DNA of 64,000 nt from Gammaproteobacteria bacterium (GTDB lineage Bacteria; Pseudomonadota; Gammaproteobacteria; Arenicellales; Poriferihabitantaceae): the NCBI GenBank assembly GCA_009842505.1, contig VYFG01000147.1:18352-82351 (forward strand), in the 5' to 3' direction. Positions 42,033-50,860 of the stretch are shown one piece after another. A program made the translations under genes and the position numbers. The notes under the pieces are model-generated. The model had not been told where the DNA came from. It was given only the letters and a program-made list of their open reading frames with translations, and made no database searches. The stretch's first letter is position 1; every line of letters starts with the position of its first letter.

Positions 42033-43100
42033 TCAGGCTTCTATCTTGGCATCCGCGGCGGGTTCACCGGCCATACCCGCAGTGGGGGAAGCGCCGTTTC
42101 CGCCGGATTTCAGCAGGCCCTTGCGCTCCCGGATGGCCTTCTCGATTTCATCCGATATGCCCGGATTTTCCTTCAGAAACTCCCGTACGTTGTCCCGCCC
42201 CTGGCCGATACGCTCGCCATTGTAGCTGTACCAGGCGCCGGACTTCTCCACGATGTCCGTTTCCACGCCCAGATCGATCAGTTCCCCCTGCTTCGAAATG
42301 CCCTCATTGTAGAGAATGTCGAATTCCGTCTGCCGGAACGGCGGAGCCACCTTGTTCTTGATGACCTTCACCCGGGTCTGGTTGCCCAGAACCTCGTCGC
42401 CCTTCTTGATGGCTCCGATTCTCCGTATGTCCAGGCGGACCGAGGAATAGAATTTGAGGGCGTTGCCTCCGGTGGTGGTTTCCGGATTGCCGAACATGAC
42501 ACCGATCTTCATCCGGATCTGGTTGATGAAGATCACCATGGTATTGGACTTCTTGATGTTCGCCGTGAGCTTGCGCAGGGCCTGGGACATCAGTCGCGCC
42601 TGCAATCCCACATGGGAATCCCCCATCTCGCCTTCGATTTCGGCCTTGGGCGTCAGCGCAGCCACGGAATCGACAACGATGACGTCCACCGCGGCGGATC
42701 GAACCAGCATGTCGGCGATTTCCAGGGCCTGTTCTCCGGTATCCGGCTGGGACACCAGCAGTTCGTCGATGTTGACTCCCAGCCTCTCCGCATAGGCGGG
42801 GTCCAGGGCGTGCTCGGCATCGATGAACGCGGCGGTCCCCCCCAGCATCTGGGCCTGGGCCACCACCGAGAGCGTCAGCGTCGTCTTGCCGGAGGATTCG
42901 GGCCCGTAGACCTCAATGACCCTCCCCCTTGGCAATCCCCCTATTCCGAGAGCGATGTCCAGCCCCAGTGAGCCGGTCGAATAGCACTGGATATCCTGGG
43001 CGACCGTGGAATCCCCGAGACGCATCACGGAACCCTTGCCGAACTGGCGGTCAATCTGACCCAGCGCTGCATCCAGCGCCTTACGCTTGTTTTCATCCAT
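42033..43100 (-). CDS. recA: Recombinase RecA
   Basis: ATP-dependent strand-exchange protein and SOS co-protease. From ATG 43100 it is 355 residues (E. coli 353). The start [26 protein letters not shown] is canonical. The Walker [20 protein letters not shown], and the L2 loop region [28 protein letters not shown] are all intact. An in-frame extension of 19 residues upstream is not conserved. A dyad overlapping the promoter suggests LexA-type control. Confidence 0.98.
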   Translation of the reverse strand: MDENKRKALDAALGQIDRQFGKGSVMRLGDSTVAQDIQCYSTGSLGLDIALGIGGLPRGRVIEVYGPESSGKTTLTLSVVAQAQMLGGTAAFIDAEHALDPAYAERLGVNIDELLVSQPDTGEQALEIADMLVRSAAVDVIVVDSVAALTPKAEIEGEMGDSHVGLQARLMSQALRKLTANIKKSNTMVIFINQIRMKIGVMFGNPETTTGGNALKFYSSVRLDIRRIGAIKKGDEVLGNQTRVKVIKNKVAPPFRQTEFDILYNEGISKQGELIDLGVETDIVEKSGAWYSYNGERIGQGRDNVREFLKENPGISDEIEKAIRERKGLLKSGGNGASPTAGMAGEPAADAKIEA

Positions 43101-43162
43101 CAATGATCTTTCCCGTGTGGAGTAAATCGGATTTGACGAAGGCACTGCATGGTGCAACGCCC

Positions 43163-43184
43163 ATGTTCTCTAAATTGAGAACAT
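43163..43184. promoter_or_regulatory. Inverted repeat over the recA promoter (candidate SOS operator)
   Basis: ATGTTCTC-TAAATT-GAGAACAT is a perfect 8-base dyad with a six-base centre, 63-84 bases upstream of the recA ATG. It overlaps the likely -10 (TATGTT at 43185-43180). TTGCAT at 43209-43204 is a candidate -35 with an 18-base spacer. The dyad differs from the E. coli box (CTG-N10-CAG) but has the position expected of a LexA operator. Confidence 0.6.
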
Positions 43185-43259
43185 AACAGATTTCCGCCCG
43201 GCAATGCAAGCCTGCGGGACCGGTTTCGGGCCGGGCACCGCCGAAGGGAATGAATCCGG

Positions 43260-43751
43260 TCACAGATCCCGGGGTCTCACCAGGTGCCGAAGCTGTGGCG
43301 GACCGGTTTCCGGCCACTCCACGACCGCCACTGCGGCTGTGGGCATGAGCTTGCCGTCCGCGGGCACCTGTAGATCCGGACAGTACTCCAGCAGCGTCGT
43401 CTCCATGCCGGGGTTGTGCCCCACCACCATCAGCGTGCCATCGCCGGGCAGATAGCCTTCCACGATCCCGGTGATCTCCTCTTCGCTGGCATGGTACAAC
43501 TCTCCCAGATAATGCAGGTCAGCCATGGAAAGTCCGAGTTCCGTACCAACCAGTTCCAGCGTCTGCCTGGTTCGCAGGGCACTGGAACAACAGACCACGT
43601 CCGGGGTCAGCGCATTGAGATGGAGCCATCGGCCCACCCGTGGAGCGTCCCGTCGGCCGCGGTTGTTGAGCGGGCGATCAAAATCCGTCGCCGCGCCACT
43701 ATACCAGTCGGATTTGGCGTGCCGTAACAGAACCAGTCGTCGTGTCGCCAT
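43260..43751 (-). CDS. sixA: SixA-like histidine phosphatase
   Basis: A 163-residue member of the histidine phosphatase superfamily, SixA branch. The catalytic RHAKSDW motif is at residues 9-15, the second arginine is in CCSSALRTRQT, and the second histidine in VVGHNPGMET. SixA removes phosphate from phosphohistidine on signalling or PTS proteins. The physiological partner here is unknown. It is monocistronic, upstream of recA. Confidence 0.85.
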   Translation of the reverse strand: MATRRLVLLRHAKSDWYSGAATDFDRPLNNRGRRDAPRVGRWLHLNALTPDVVCCSSALRTRQTLELVGTELGLSMADLHYLGELYHASEEEITGIVEGYLPGDGTLMVVGHNPGMETTLLEYCPDLQVPADGKLMPTAAVAVVEWPETGPPQLRHLVRPRDL

Positions 43752-43807
43752 GCAATCGCACCGTCAGTACAATACGCGCTCGATTTTAACCGGTTAGCAG
43801 AATCCAG

Positions 43808-44632
43808 ATGGGGAAAAAAGATCTCACTCCACGAAAGGGAACCATCGCCTACACCGCGGACAGGTATGCCTGTTACGAGGAAGCGGTCCAGTGTGTCGAA
43901 TCGGAGATCGATTTTGTCGACGACACCTACAACGCCATTCGGGGAAGGCGGGCCAGGTTCCTCCGCGAAGATTTCTGCGGCACGGGAAACACCAGCTGCG
44001 AGTGGGTTCGCCGCAGAAAAACCAATATCGCCACCGGTCTTGATCTGGACCAGAGTGTTCTCGACTGGGGTCTGAAGAACAAGGTGGGGAGTCTGAGCGC
44101 CGAGCAGCGCAGCCGGATCGTCCTGCTCAGGCAGGACGTCATGGAGGCGGACTGCGAACCCGCTGACGTGATTCTTGCCATGAATTTCAGCTATCAGCTG
44201 TTCAAGACCCGCGACCGGCTACGCGAGTATTTCCGCAAGGCGCGCGAGGGACTCAGGGACGACGGCATACTGTTCATTGATTCCTACGGCGGCCATGATT
44301 CCTACAAGGAGGTCAAGGAAAAAACCAAACACAAAAATTTCACCTACTACTGGCATCAGAAGAAGTTCAACCCCATCACGGGGGACATGCTGTGCCATAT
44401 CCATTTCCGCTTCAGGGACAGGTCCTGGCTGAGGAATGCCTTCACCTATGACTGGCGCATGTGGACCCTGCCGGAACTGCAGGAAGTCCTGTCCGAAGCC
44501 GGCTTCAGCAGCGTGCAGGTATACTGGGAAGGCACGGATGAGGAAACCGGTGAGGGAAACGGTGAATATTTCCCCACCAGCCGGGGGGAGGACGACCCGA
44601 GCTGGATCGTCTATGTCGTCAGCGAGAAATGA
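43808..44632 (+). CDS. Class I SAM-dependent methyltransferase
   Basis: A 274-residue protein with a class I methyltransferase fold: motif I LREDFCGTGNTSCEWV near residue 52, the acidic post-I loop GLDLDQSVLDWG, and motif IV AMNFSYQLFKTRDRLREYF. An extra N-terminal block (KGTIAYTADRYACYEEAVQ) and a C-terminal insert (KTKHKNFTYYWHQKKFNPITGDMLCHIHFRF) set it apart from small-molecule enzymes I know. The substrate is unknown. It is divergent from sixA. Confidence 0.78.
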   Translation: MGKKDLTPRKGTIAYTADRYACYEEAVQCVESEIDFVDDTYNAIRGRRARFLREDFCGTGNTSCEWVRRRKTNIATGLDLDQSVLDWGLKNKVGSLSAEQRSRIVLLRQDVMEADCEPADVILAMNFSYQLFKTRDRLREYFRKAREGLRDDGILFIDSYGGHDSYKEVKEKTKHKNFTYYWHQKKFNPITGDMLCHIHFRFRDRSWLRNAFTYDWRMWTLPELQEVLSEAGFSSVQVYWEGTDEETGEGNGEYFPTSRGEDDPSWIVYVVSEK

Positions 44633-44677
44633 CCGGCCTGCTTCTCCGACAGCGAAAGCCCATCCCGGAATTCCGCA

Positions 44678-45181
44678 TCACAGGCTGATACGGTACAGGG
44701 GGAGGCTTCGCCCGGGAATTTCCGGCACGGGCCGCCCACCGACCGGCTCTGCCCCCATGGTGTCATAGAAACCGGCCGCGAACGGATCGGACTCAAGCGT
44801 GATTTCCCGCGCTCCCTCCTCCCGCGCAATCCGGATGGCCAGTCGCAGCAACGCACTTCCGACGCCCCTTCCCATCCAGTCAGGGTGCACGAACAGGGCA
44901 TCCAGTTCCGGCTCTTCCCGGGCCTGCCAGTTCAGCAGATGGAACCCTGCAACGACCCGGTTCCGGTCCGCCAGCAGCTGACCCCGGATCCCGGGCGCCC
45001 GAAGGTCCGATTCAGACCATCGAAGCTCGGCACGGACCTTCGCCATGAACGCCTGGTCATAGCCCCAGACCTTCTTCGAGCGGAACGCCAAGTCCGACAA
45101 CGCACGGGCATCCGAGGCACACACATCGCGCAGGCAGAGCACTTCGCCTGCCGGAAGTGCGATCTCAGTTGCCGTCACCAC
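44678..45181 (-). CDS. GNAT family N-acetyltransferase
   Basis: A protein of about 167 residues with the GNAT acetyl-CoA signature: the acidic strand LDALFVHPDWMGRGVGSALLRLAIRIAREEG (Q/R-x-x-G-x-G/A form) and a C-terminal GFYDTMGAEPVG block. The best start is a GTG at 45181 or 45178, inside the last codons of the preceding cupin gene. The longer open frame upstream is the shadow of that cupin gene. It is the last gene of the MttB-DMGDH-cupin-GNAT run. The substrate is unknown. Confidence 0.72.
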   Translation of the reverse strand: MVTATEIALPAGEVLCLRDVCASDARALSDLAFRSKKVWGYDQAFMAKVRAELRWSESDLRAPGIRGQLLADRNRVVAGFHLLNWQAREEPELDALFVHPDWMGRGVGSALLRLAIRIAREEGAREITLESDPFAAGFYDTMGAEPVGGRPVPEIPGRSLPLYRISL

Positions 45182-45536
45182 CCGGATGCGGCGTGTACAC
45201 AACCAGAAGCAGGGCGCCGTCACGGCTCGCGGCGCTATGCATCGCGCCCGGCGCCCGCACGACAAAATCTCCGGCCCGGTAGGAATGTTCTCCGTCGTTG
45301 AATTCCCCTTCCAGCACGTATACCTGCTCCAGCAGCGTGTGGGCATGCGGCCCGACACATGCCCCCGGCACCATCTTCATGAGCTGTGTACGCATACCCG
45401 TACCGGGATCGTGCAGCAGTTCCTTGTAGGGGAAGCCGTCGCCGTGGTCGGTCCAGTCGATACCCTCGGAAACCACCCCCACCGAGTCCGCCGCGGGCAC
45501 TGGCGCGGCGGCGCCCGTCAACACGGTGCCTCCCAT
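45165..45536 (-). CDS. Small cupin-domain protein
   Basis: A 123-residue single-domain cupin. The first cupin motif is VPGACVGPHAHTLLEQVYVLEGEF, the second GDFVVRAPGAMHSAAS, together providing His and Glu metal ligands (GPHAH...E...H). It could be a metal-dependent dioxygenase, isomerase or sensor. It lies nine bases after the flavoprotein gene and overlaps the GNAT gene, so it is part of this catabolic operon. Confidence 0.8.
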   Translation of the reverse strand: MGGTVLTGAAAPVPAADSVGVVSEGIDWTDHGDGFPYKELLHDPGTGMRTQLMKMVPGACVGPHAHTLLEQVYVLEGEFNDGEHSYRAGDFVVRAPGAMHSAASRDGALLLVVYTPHPGGDGN

Positions 45537-45545
45537 TTCCGCGCC

Positions 45546-47996
45546 CTAGGCCCGGGGCCGTTCCGAGGCCGGATCCCAGACCGGTGTATCCAGCACGGTG
45601 ATGCGCCGTATCTCGCCGAGCAGCTGGACCTGCATGCCGGTTCCAGGTTCGGTGTACTGCGCAGGCACATAACCGAATCCGAGGCTCTTTCCGGTCGCAT
45701 GGCCGAAGCCGCCGGAAGTGGTGATGCCGATCACCCGGTCACCGTCAAGCATCGGCTCACCACCCGCCACGTCGTTGTCTCCGGCCTCCACCTCGAAATA
45801 CACGACCTGAATCTCCGGCCCCTGCTCCCTGATCTTCAGGACGGCATCCCGTCCGGTGAAATCACCCTTGTCCTCCCTGAAAAACCGCCCCACTCCCGCT
45901 TCCACGGGACTGATTTCGTTGGTGAGTTCGGCGCCCCAGCCCTTGTAGGCCTTCTCGATCCGCAGGGAATTCACCGCATAGGTCCCGAAATTGGCGATGC
46001 CGAACGCTCCGCCGGCTTCCCAGACCGCATCGTATACCGCCAACAGCCGGTTCATGGGGCAGTGGAGTTCCCATCCGAGTTCGCCCACGTAGTTGACACG
46101 CAATGCGCGCACGGCCACACCCGCCACGTCGATTTCTCGTCCCGTCAGCCAGGGGAATGCCGCGTTGGAAAGGTCCGCGTCGGTCACGCTGGCGAGCACT
46201 TCCCTGGCGCGCGGCCCCGCAAGCACCAGAACACCCCATTCATCGGTGATGTTCCTGATTTCCACGTCCTCTTCCGGCAGCACGGCCTGTCCGAGAATCG
46301 CCAGGTCCCGTTCCTCGCAGTTGGCGCCGGAGAGCACATAGTACCGATCGTCCCCCAGCCGGCACACCGTGGATTCCCCGTTCAGTCTGCCCTCCCCGGA
46401 CAGATAGTGGGTCAGCACCAGGCCGCCGGTCTTCCTCGGCATCCTGTTGGCGCTGCATCGGTTCAGCATGGCCTCGGCATCCGGGCCGGTCACCTCGTAC
46501 TTGGCGAAGCTGGAAAGATCGAGCACGCCAACCCGCTCCCGCACCGCCCGGCATTCCTCCGCCACCACATCGAACACGTTGTTGTGCCGGAAGCCAACCT
46601 CCTCCTCCCGGCCGTCGGGAGAAAACCACTTGGGCCGCTCCCAGCCGTTCAGTTCGCCGAAAACACCGCCCTGGGCGGTCAGACGGTCATACAGCGGCGT
46701 GGTCCGGACCTCGCGGCCTGCGGGGCGCTCCTCTCCCGGCAGGTGAAGCTTGTACATGTGCTCGTAGTCCTCGTGGGACTTGGCCTTGGTATAGTCACCG
46801 GGAGCGAAGTCGCTGAATCGGCGGGGATCCACGCCGGCCATGTTGATTTCGGCGTCGCCGTAGATCATCCACTGGGACAGGTACTTGCCGGATCCGGCGC
46901 CCGCCGCGATCCCGATCGAGGCGCCGTTGCAATGCCAGAAGTTCCTCAGCCCCGCGGCGGGACCGAGAAACGGATTGCTGTCGGGGGTATGCGGGATGGC
47001 GCCGCAGACAACCCGCCGGATCCCGAGTTCCCTCCACATGGGCACCCGTTCCATCACCCGCTCGACGAACGGCATGATGTTGTCCAGGTCCGGTTCGAAC
47101 AGTTCATTCTCGGAATCCCATTCAGGCCAGCCCCCCCGGTGGGTCCAGCATTCCTGGGAATTCTCCATTTCATAGATGCCGATCAGGGCGGATTTCTGTT
47201 CCTGACGGTAGTACGAGGAGGGATACGGATCCCGGATCACGGGCATTTCGGAATCGCTTTCAAGGAATGTCTGGACCGCATCGGTGACGATGTAGGTGTG
47301 CTTCATGTTGATCATGGGTATATCCGTTCCCACCATCTGCGACACCTGCCGCGCATAGCAGCCGGCAGCGTTCACCACGTGTTCGGCGATGACGGTTCCC
47401 TGCTCCGTAACGACCTCCCAGTCCCCCGAAGGTTTCGGGTTGATGTCCAGCACCCGGTTGTTGGTGACAATGGTTGCCCCGAACCGGCGCGCGCCCTTGG
47501 CCATGGCATTGCAGACCCCCGCCGGGTCGACATGGCCGTCGTTCAGGGTCCAGGCGCCGGCAAGCACGCCGTCGATGTTGGCGTAGGGCACCAGTTGCCT
47601 GATCTTGGCCGGATCGATGATTTCGCATTCAAAGCCGATCAGACTGCCCACCGCGGCCACCCGGTGAAACCATTCCACCTCCGCCGGTTGCAGCGCATAG
47701 CGGATTCCGCCGCAGCCGTGCCAACTGACGTACTGGCCCGTGAGTTCCTCCAGCTTCGGATACAGCTTGACCCCGTGGTCATGGATTTTCGCCATGTTGT
47801 AATCGGCGATGAAGCTCGGGCACTGACCCGCCGCATGCCAGGTGGAACCGGACGTGAGTTCCCCTTTCTCGATCAGCAGGCTGTCGGTCCAGCCCTCCTC
47901 CGCCAGGTGATAGAGCAGGCTGGCCCCCATCATACCGCCACCCACGATCACGACCCTGGCCTGCGATGGCAATTTCCCGTCTTTGTTCTGTGACAT
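45546..47996 (-). CDS. FAD-dependent oxidoreductase with GcvT half (dimethylglycine/sarcosine dehydrogenase-like)
   Basis: An 816-residue two-part enzyme. The N-terminal DAO-type flavin domain begins VVIVGGGMMGASLLYHLAEEG and contains STWHAAG, where the His of related dimethylglycine and sarcosine dehydrogenases carries the flavin covalently. The C-terminal half (about 430-816) is a GcvT-like folate-binding domain with VGVLDLSSFAKYEVTGPDAEAMLN and NYVGELGWELHCP. Such enzymes oxidatively demethylate N-methylated glycines and pass the formaldehyde unit to tetrahydrofolate. It lies directly downstream of an MttB-family methyltransferase gene, supporting a glycine-betaine-type pathway. The exact substrate is inferred. 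Confidence 0.85.
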   Translation of the reverse strand: MSQNKDGKLPSQARVVIVGGGMMGASLLYHLAEEGWTDSLLIEKGELTSGSTWHAAGQCPSFIADYNMAKIHDHGVKLYPKLEELTGQYVSWHGCGGIRYALQPAEVEWFHRVAAVGSLIGFECEIIDPAKIRQLVPYANIDGVLAGAWTLNDGHVDPAGVCNAMAKGARRFGATIVTNNRVLDINPKPSGDWEVVTEQGTVIAEHVVNAAGCYARQVSQMVGTDIPMINMKHTYIVTDAVQTFLESDSEMPVIRDPYPSSYYRQEQKSALIGIYEMENSQECWTHRGGWPEWDSENELFEPDLDNIMPFVERVMERVPMWRELGIRRVVCGAIPHTPDSNPFLGPAAGLRNFWHCNGASIGIAAGAGSGKYLSQWMIYGDAEINMAGVDPRRFSDFAPGDYTKAKSHEDYEHMYKLHLPGEERPAGREVRTTPLYDRLTAQGGVFGELNGWERPKWFSPDGREEEVGFRHNNVFDVVAEECRAVRERVGVLDLSSFAKYEVTGPDAEAMLNRCSANRMPRKTGGLVLTHYLSGEGRLNGESTVCRLGDDRYYVLSGANCEERDLAILGQAVLPEEDVEIRNITDEWGVLVLAGPRAREVLASVTDADLSNAAFPWLTGREIDVAGVAVRALRVNYVGELGWELHCPMNRLLAVYDAVWEAGGAFGIANFGTYAVNSLRIEKAYKGWGAELTNEISPVEAGVGRFFREDKGDFTGRDAVLKIREQGPEIQVVYFEVEAGDNDVAGGEPMLDGDRVIGITTSGGFGHATGKSLGFGYVPAQYTEPGTGMQVQLLGEIRRITVLDTPVWDPASERPRA

Positions 47997-48018
47997 GTCG
48001 AAGATTCAGTTATTGTGG

Positions 48019-49605
48019 TCAGCCATCCGGCCTCATCTGCTCCAGCGGGATCTGTATGTCGAACTGCTCGCGGATTCTCTGATCCACAACGTCCGGGATG
48101 TGCGTGGGGAAATGGGTTTCCAGGATCTCCCGGGTCCGTCGGCGCGCCCTCATCTCGACGGTTTCGGCACCGGCACTGATCCACTCCGCCGGCGCCAGGC
48201 GGTCACCCAGGTCGGGATAGACGTAGTCCCGCTGCATCCGGGACAAGGTCGCAACATGGCCGAGAAAATGCTCGGGCCCGTTCACGCACACGTCACGGAT
48301 GGTTTCCAGGGCCATGTTGTCGTCGTCGACCTCCACACCACGTATCGTACGGTTGATGGCACCCATCATATCATTGTCGATGGTGCAGCCCTCGAAACTG
48401 AAACCCAGGAGGCTGGCCTGCATCCCGGCGGATTCGTAGATCATGTTGGCGCCGCTGTGGCCGGCGAGCGTCAGCGTATAGGCCTTCTCGTAACCCGACT
48501 GGGCGTCGGGAATCTTGGAGTCCGCCATGCCCGCGGCGATGCCCGAGGGCAGGTCGTAGTAGCGGCCCATCTGCCCGCAAGCCGCCATCAGGACCGCCTG
48601 CTCACCACTGCCGCCGCTCATGGCCCCGGTACGCAGGTCGGACACGAAGGGCCAGGGGCCACAGATACAGGGATGTTTCGGTACGATTGAATTCGCGTAG
48701 ACCAGCGCACCCAGCACTTCGGCCCATTCCTGCACCACGGATCCCGCCAGGGAGGCGGGGCTGGTGGCCCCGGCCTGGCCCGCAGCCAGCAGCAGGACCG
48801 GCATCCCTCCGCGGATGCAGACCTCCATCACCCGGCAGGCATCCTCGGCAAAGCGCATCGGCGGCACCACGAAGCAGCATGAAAGGCTCGCGAACGGCCG
48901 GGCACGCCAACGGTCCTCCCCGCCGGCCACTTCGTGCAGCAACCTGAGGCCCTCCTCGGCATGGGCCGGGTCCACGTAACTGACACCGCAATGCTTGGTG
49001 GTTCCGGAGACGGATGCATAGGTGGTGTTCAGGTCCATGGCACGCGGTTCTTCAATGTCCCGGGCAACCATGCAGCGCTGGAAAAAATGCAGGTGCTCGA
49101 GACTGTCCACCAGCCGGGCGGCATCATACAGGTCCTGCAGCGTGGATTCCCGGTAAAGACCCTTGCCCGGATATGCCTGATGGGATTTCCATTCATCCAC
49201 GACATGGACCGCCGCGCCCGCGGTGCCGAAGTACACCCTTTTTCCGGACAGTTGGATGTCCCGGGAGGGTTCCTGGCCGTACAGGACGATGTCCCGGGCC
49301 GCGTTGGCGATCGTGTCCTCCACCAGTGACCGCGGGAACTTGAGCCGGCCGTCCCGGAAGACCCCGCCAACCGAAGTAACCGACTCGATGCAACTCGGGA
49401 TGCTGCGAGAGAATCCCACGTCCTCCAGCAGGTCAAGAATGGTGTGGTGGATCCGGTCCAGATCGCCGGGTTCCAGGGGCAGGTACCGCCCACTATCCAG
49501 CCCGGGCCGGACCGGTTTTTCCGATTCGGCTAGTGGTGCGGCACGCAAGGCCTTGCGTGCTTCCCTCCCTCCTGCTCTGCGACTTGCCATCGTATTAATG
49601 CCCAT
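48019..49605 (-). CDS. MttB-family (trimethylamine/glycine betaine-type) methyltransferase
   Basis: A 528-residue member of the trimethylamine methyltransferase superfamily, which moves a methyl group from a quaternary or tertiary amine to a corrinoid protein. Family blocks include LDLLEDVGF, YFGTAGAAVHVVDEW, and the C-terminal SGYEKAYTLTLAGHSGANMIYESAGM and SFEGCTIDNDMMGAINRTIRGVEVDDDN. The frame has no internal TAG, so it is the non-pyrrolysine type, of which characterised members act on glycine betaine and similar compounds. ATG 49605 or 49590 are both possible. No corrinoid protein or activase is in the window. Confidence 0.85.
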   Translation of the reverse strand: MGINTMASRRAGGREARKALRAAPLAESEKPVRPGLDSGRYLPLEPGDLDRIHHTILDLLEDVGFSRSIPSCIESVTSVGGVFRDGRLKFPRSLVEDTIANAARDIVLYGQEPSRDIQLSGKRVYFGTAGAAVHVVDEWKSHQAYPGKGLYRESTLQDLYDAARLVDSLEHLHFFQRCMVARDIEEPRAMDLNTTYASVSGTTKHCGVSYVDPAHAEEGLRLLHEVAGGEDRWRARPFASLSCCFVVPPMRFAEDACRVMEVCIRGGMPVLLLAAGQAGATSPASLAGSVVQEWAEVLGALVYANSIVPKHPCICGPWPFVSDLRTGAMSGGSGEQAVLMAACGQMGRYYDLPSGIAAGMADSKIPDAQSGYEKAYTLTLAGHSGANMIYESAGMQASLLGFSFEGCTIDNDMMGAINRTIRGVEVDDDNMALETIRDVCVNGPEHFLGHVATLSRMQRDYVYPDLGDRLAPAEWISAGAETVEMRARRRTREILETHFPTHIPDVVDQRIREQFDIQIPLEQMRPDG

Positions 49606-49714
49606 CTGTTGGACGAAACCGGAAATTATGAGACAGGCAGGTGCGTGACGCCTTTGGGATTACGACCGCAAGTTTCCCAATGGCGAATCGACCGCCCACC
49701 GCCGAGTCGCGGGA

Positions 49715-50692
49715 CTACCGCTCCTTGCGGGATTCCCTGGGTGTTACCCCGAAACTCGAGTAGTACCGGCTGCTGAAATGGCCGGCGGACTTGAATCCGC
49801 AGGCGATCGCCACATCGATGATCTTCATGGTGCTGTTTTCCAGCATCCTGCGGGCCGTTTCCAGCCTGAGAGCCAGGTAATACCGTGCCGGGGTGGTATT
49901 GAGGTAGCGCCGGAACAACCGCTCCAGCTGGCGCTTCGATATCCCCACCAGACCGGCCAGTTCGGCGGGTGTCAGTGGCTGCTCGATGTTGGCCTCGATC
50001 AGCTCGATGCACTCGATCAGGTCGGGATGGGTCACCCCGGTTCTCGACCTGATGTCCATGCGCTGGGGTTCCCATCCGTGGCGGATGTGGGGATGGATCA
50101 TGCTGTCCGACACCGATGCCGCCAGTTCATGTCCATGGTGCTGCTCGATGACGTACAGCATCATGTCCATGGAGGCCGCGCCACCGGAGCAGGTCAGGCG
50201 CCGCTGGTCCACTTCGTACACCTCCATGGAGACCTTGTGTTGCGGCCATGTCTCCTTGAACTGCGCCATGCTTTCCCAGTGGGTGGTGCATTGCAGCCCG
50301 TCCAGAATTCCCGCATCGGCCAGCAGATGACAGCCAGTCTCGAGTCCGGCAACCACCGTTCCCTTTTCAACCTCCTCGCGCAGCCAGTCCAGCACCAGGG
50401 GATTGTTCGATCTTTCCGGATAGAAGGGCCCCAGCACCACCAGAAGGGAAAAATCGTCCTTCGGGGGCACCGAATGGTCGGCCCGCAGCATCATGCCGTT
50501 GGAAGCACAGACGGTCTCCCCGTTATCGCTGACGGTGCGCCACTGGTACAGGCGCCGCTTGGACAGGCGGTTCGCTATCCTGAGCGGCTCCATGGCGGAG
50601 ATGAGGGGAAGCATGCTGAATGAGTCCGGGAGGTAGAAACCGATGTTGCGTTCAGCGCCATCGATGACCCGGCCATAATCAAGTCGTTCCAT
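49715..50692 (-). CDS. GlxA-family AraC-type transcriptional regulator (GbdR/CdhR-like)
   Basis: From ATG 50692 the protein is 325 residues. A DJ-1/PfpI-like amidase-type sensor domain (IGFYLPDSFSMLPLISAMEPLRIANRLSKRRLYQW, then VVAGLETGCHLLADAGIL) is followed by two AraC helix-turn-helix motifs (LTPAELAGLVGISKRQLERLFRRYLNTTPARYY and IIDVAIACGFKSAGHFSSRYYSSFGVTPRESR). This arrangement is that of the glycine betaine and carnitine activators GbdR and CdhR. A much longer open frame upstream runs through the divergent dehydrogenase gene and is rejected. It probably controls the adjacent MttB-flavoprotein run. Confidence 0.88.
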   Translation of the reverse strand: MERLDYGRVIDGAERNIGFYLPDSFSMLPLISAMEPLRIANRLSKRRLYQWRTVSDNGETVCASNGMMLRADHSVPPKDDFSLLVVLGPFYPERSNNPLVLDWLREEVEKGTVVAGLETGCHLLADAGILDGLQCTTHWESMAQFKETWPQHKVSMEVYEVDQRRLTCSGGAASMDMMLYVIEQHHGHELAASVSDSMIHPHIRHGWEPQRMDIRSRTGVTHPDLIECIELIEANIEQPLTPAELAGLVGISKRQLERLFRRYLNTTPARYYLALRLETARRMLENSTMKIIDVAIACGFKSAGHFSSRYYSSFGVTPRESRKER

Positions 50693-50735
50693 TATCAGGA
50701 CAACCAGACGTAATGCGCAGATGTGATGCGGTGGT

Positions 50736-50764
50736 ATTATCTTGACATCAACAGGCGATAACAA
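50736..50764 (-). promoter_or_regulatory. Sigma-70-type promoter for the GlxA/AraC regulator gene
   Basis: On the minus strand TTGTTA (50764-50759) and GATAAT (50741-50736) are 17 bases apart, placing the start near 50729 and a leader of about 35 bases before the ATG at 50692. It lies in the 168-base divergent region shared with the dehydrogenase gene. Confidence 0.5.
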
Positions 50765-50860
50765 GACATCTCCAGCAATAAATTTCACATATCTGGCCAT
50801 GCACAGCAATGACCGTTCGGACACCTGCCCCGGAGCCGGTGTCCGGCGCCTGAAGGAAAC

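Noticed and set aside
45182..45358. N-terminal extension of the GNAT protein
   Set aside because: It is the out-of-frame shadow of the cupin gene and shows no GNAT sequence.
45186..47993. A 935-codon open frame on the + strand opposite the flavoprotein gene
   Set aside because: Same shadow effect; the minus strand carries clear FAD and GcvT motifs.
48019..49605. Possible pyrrolysine (TAG) codon in the MttB homologue
   Set aside because: The frame has no internal TAG and no pylT/pylS genes are in the window.
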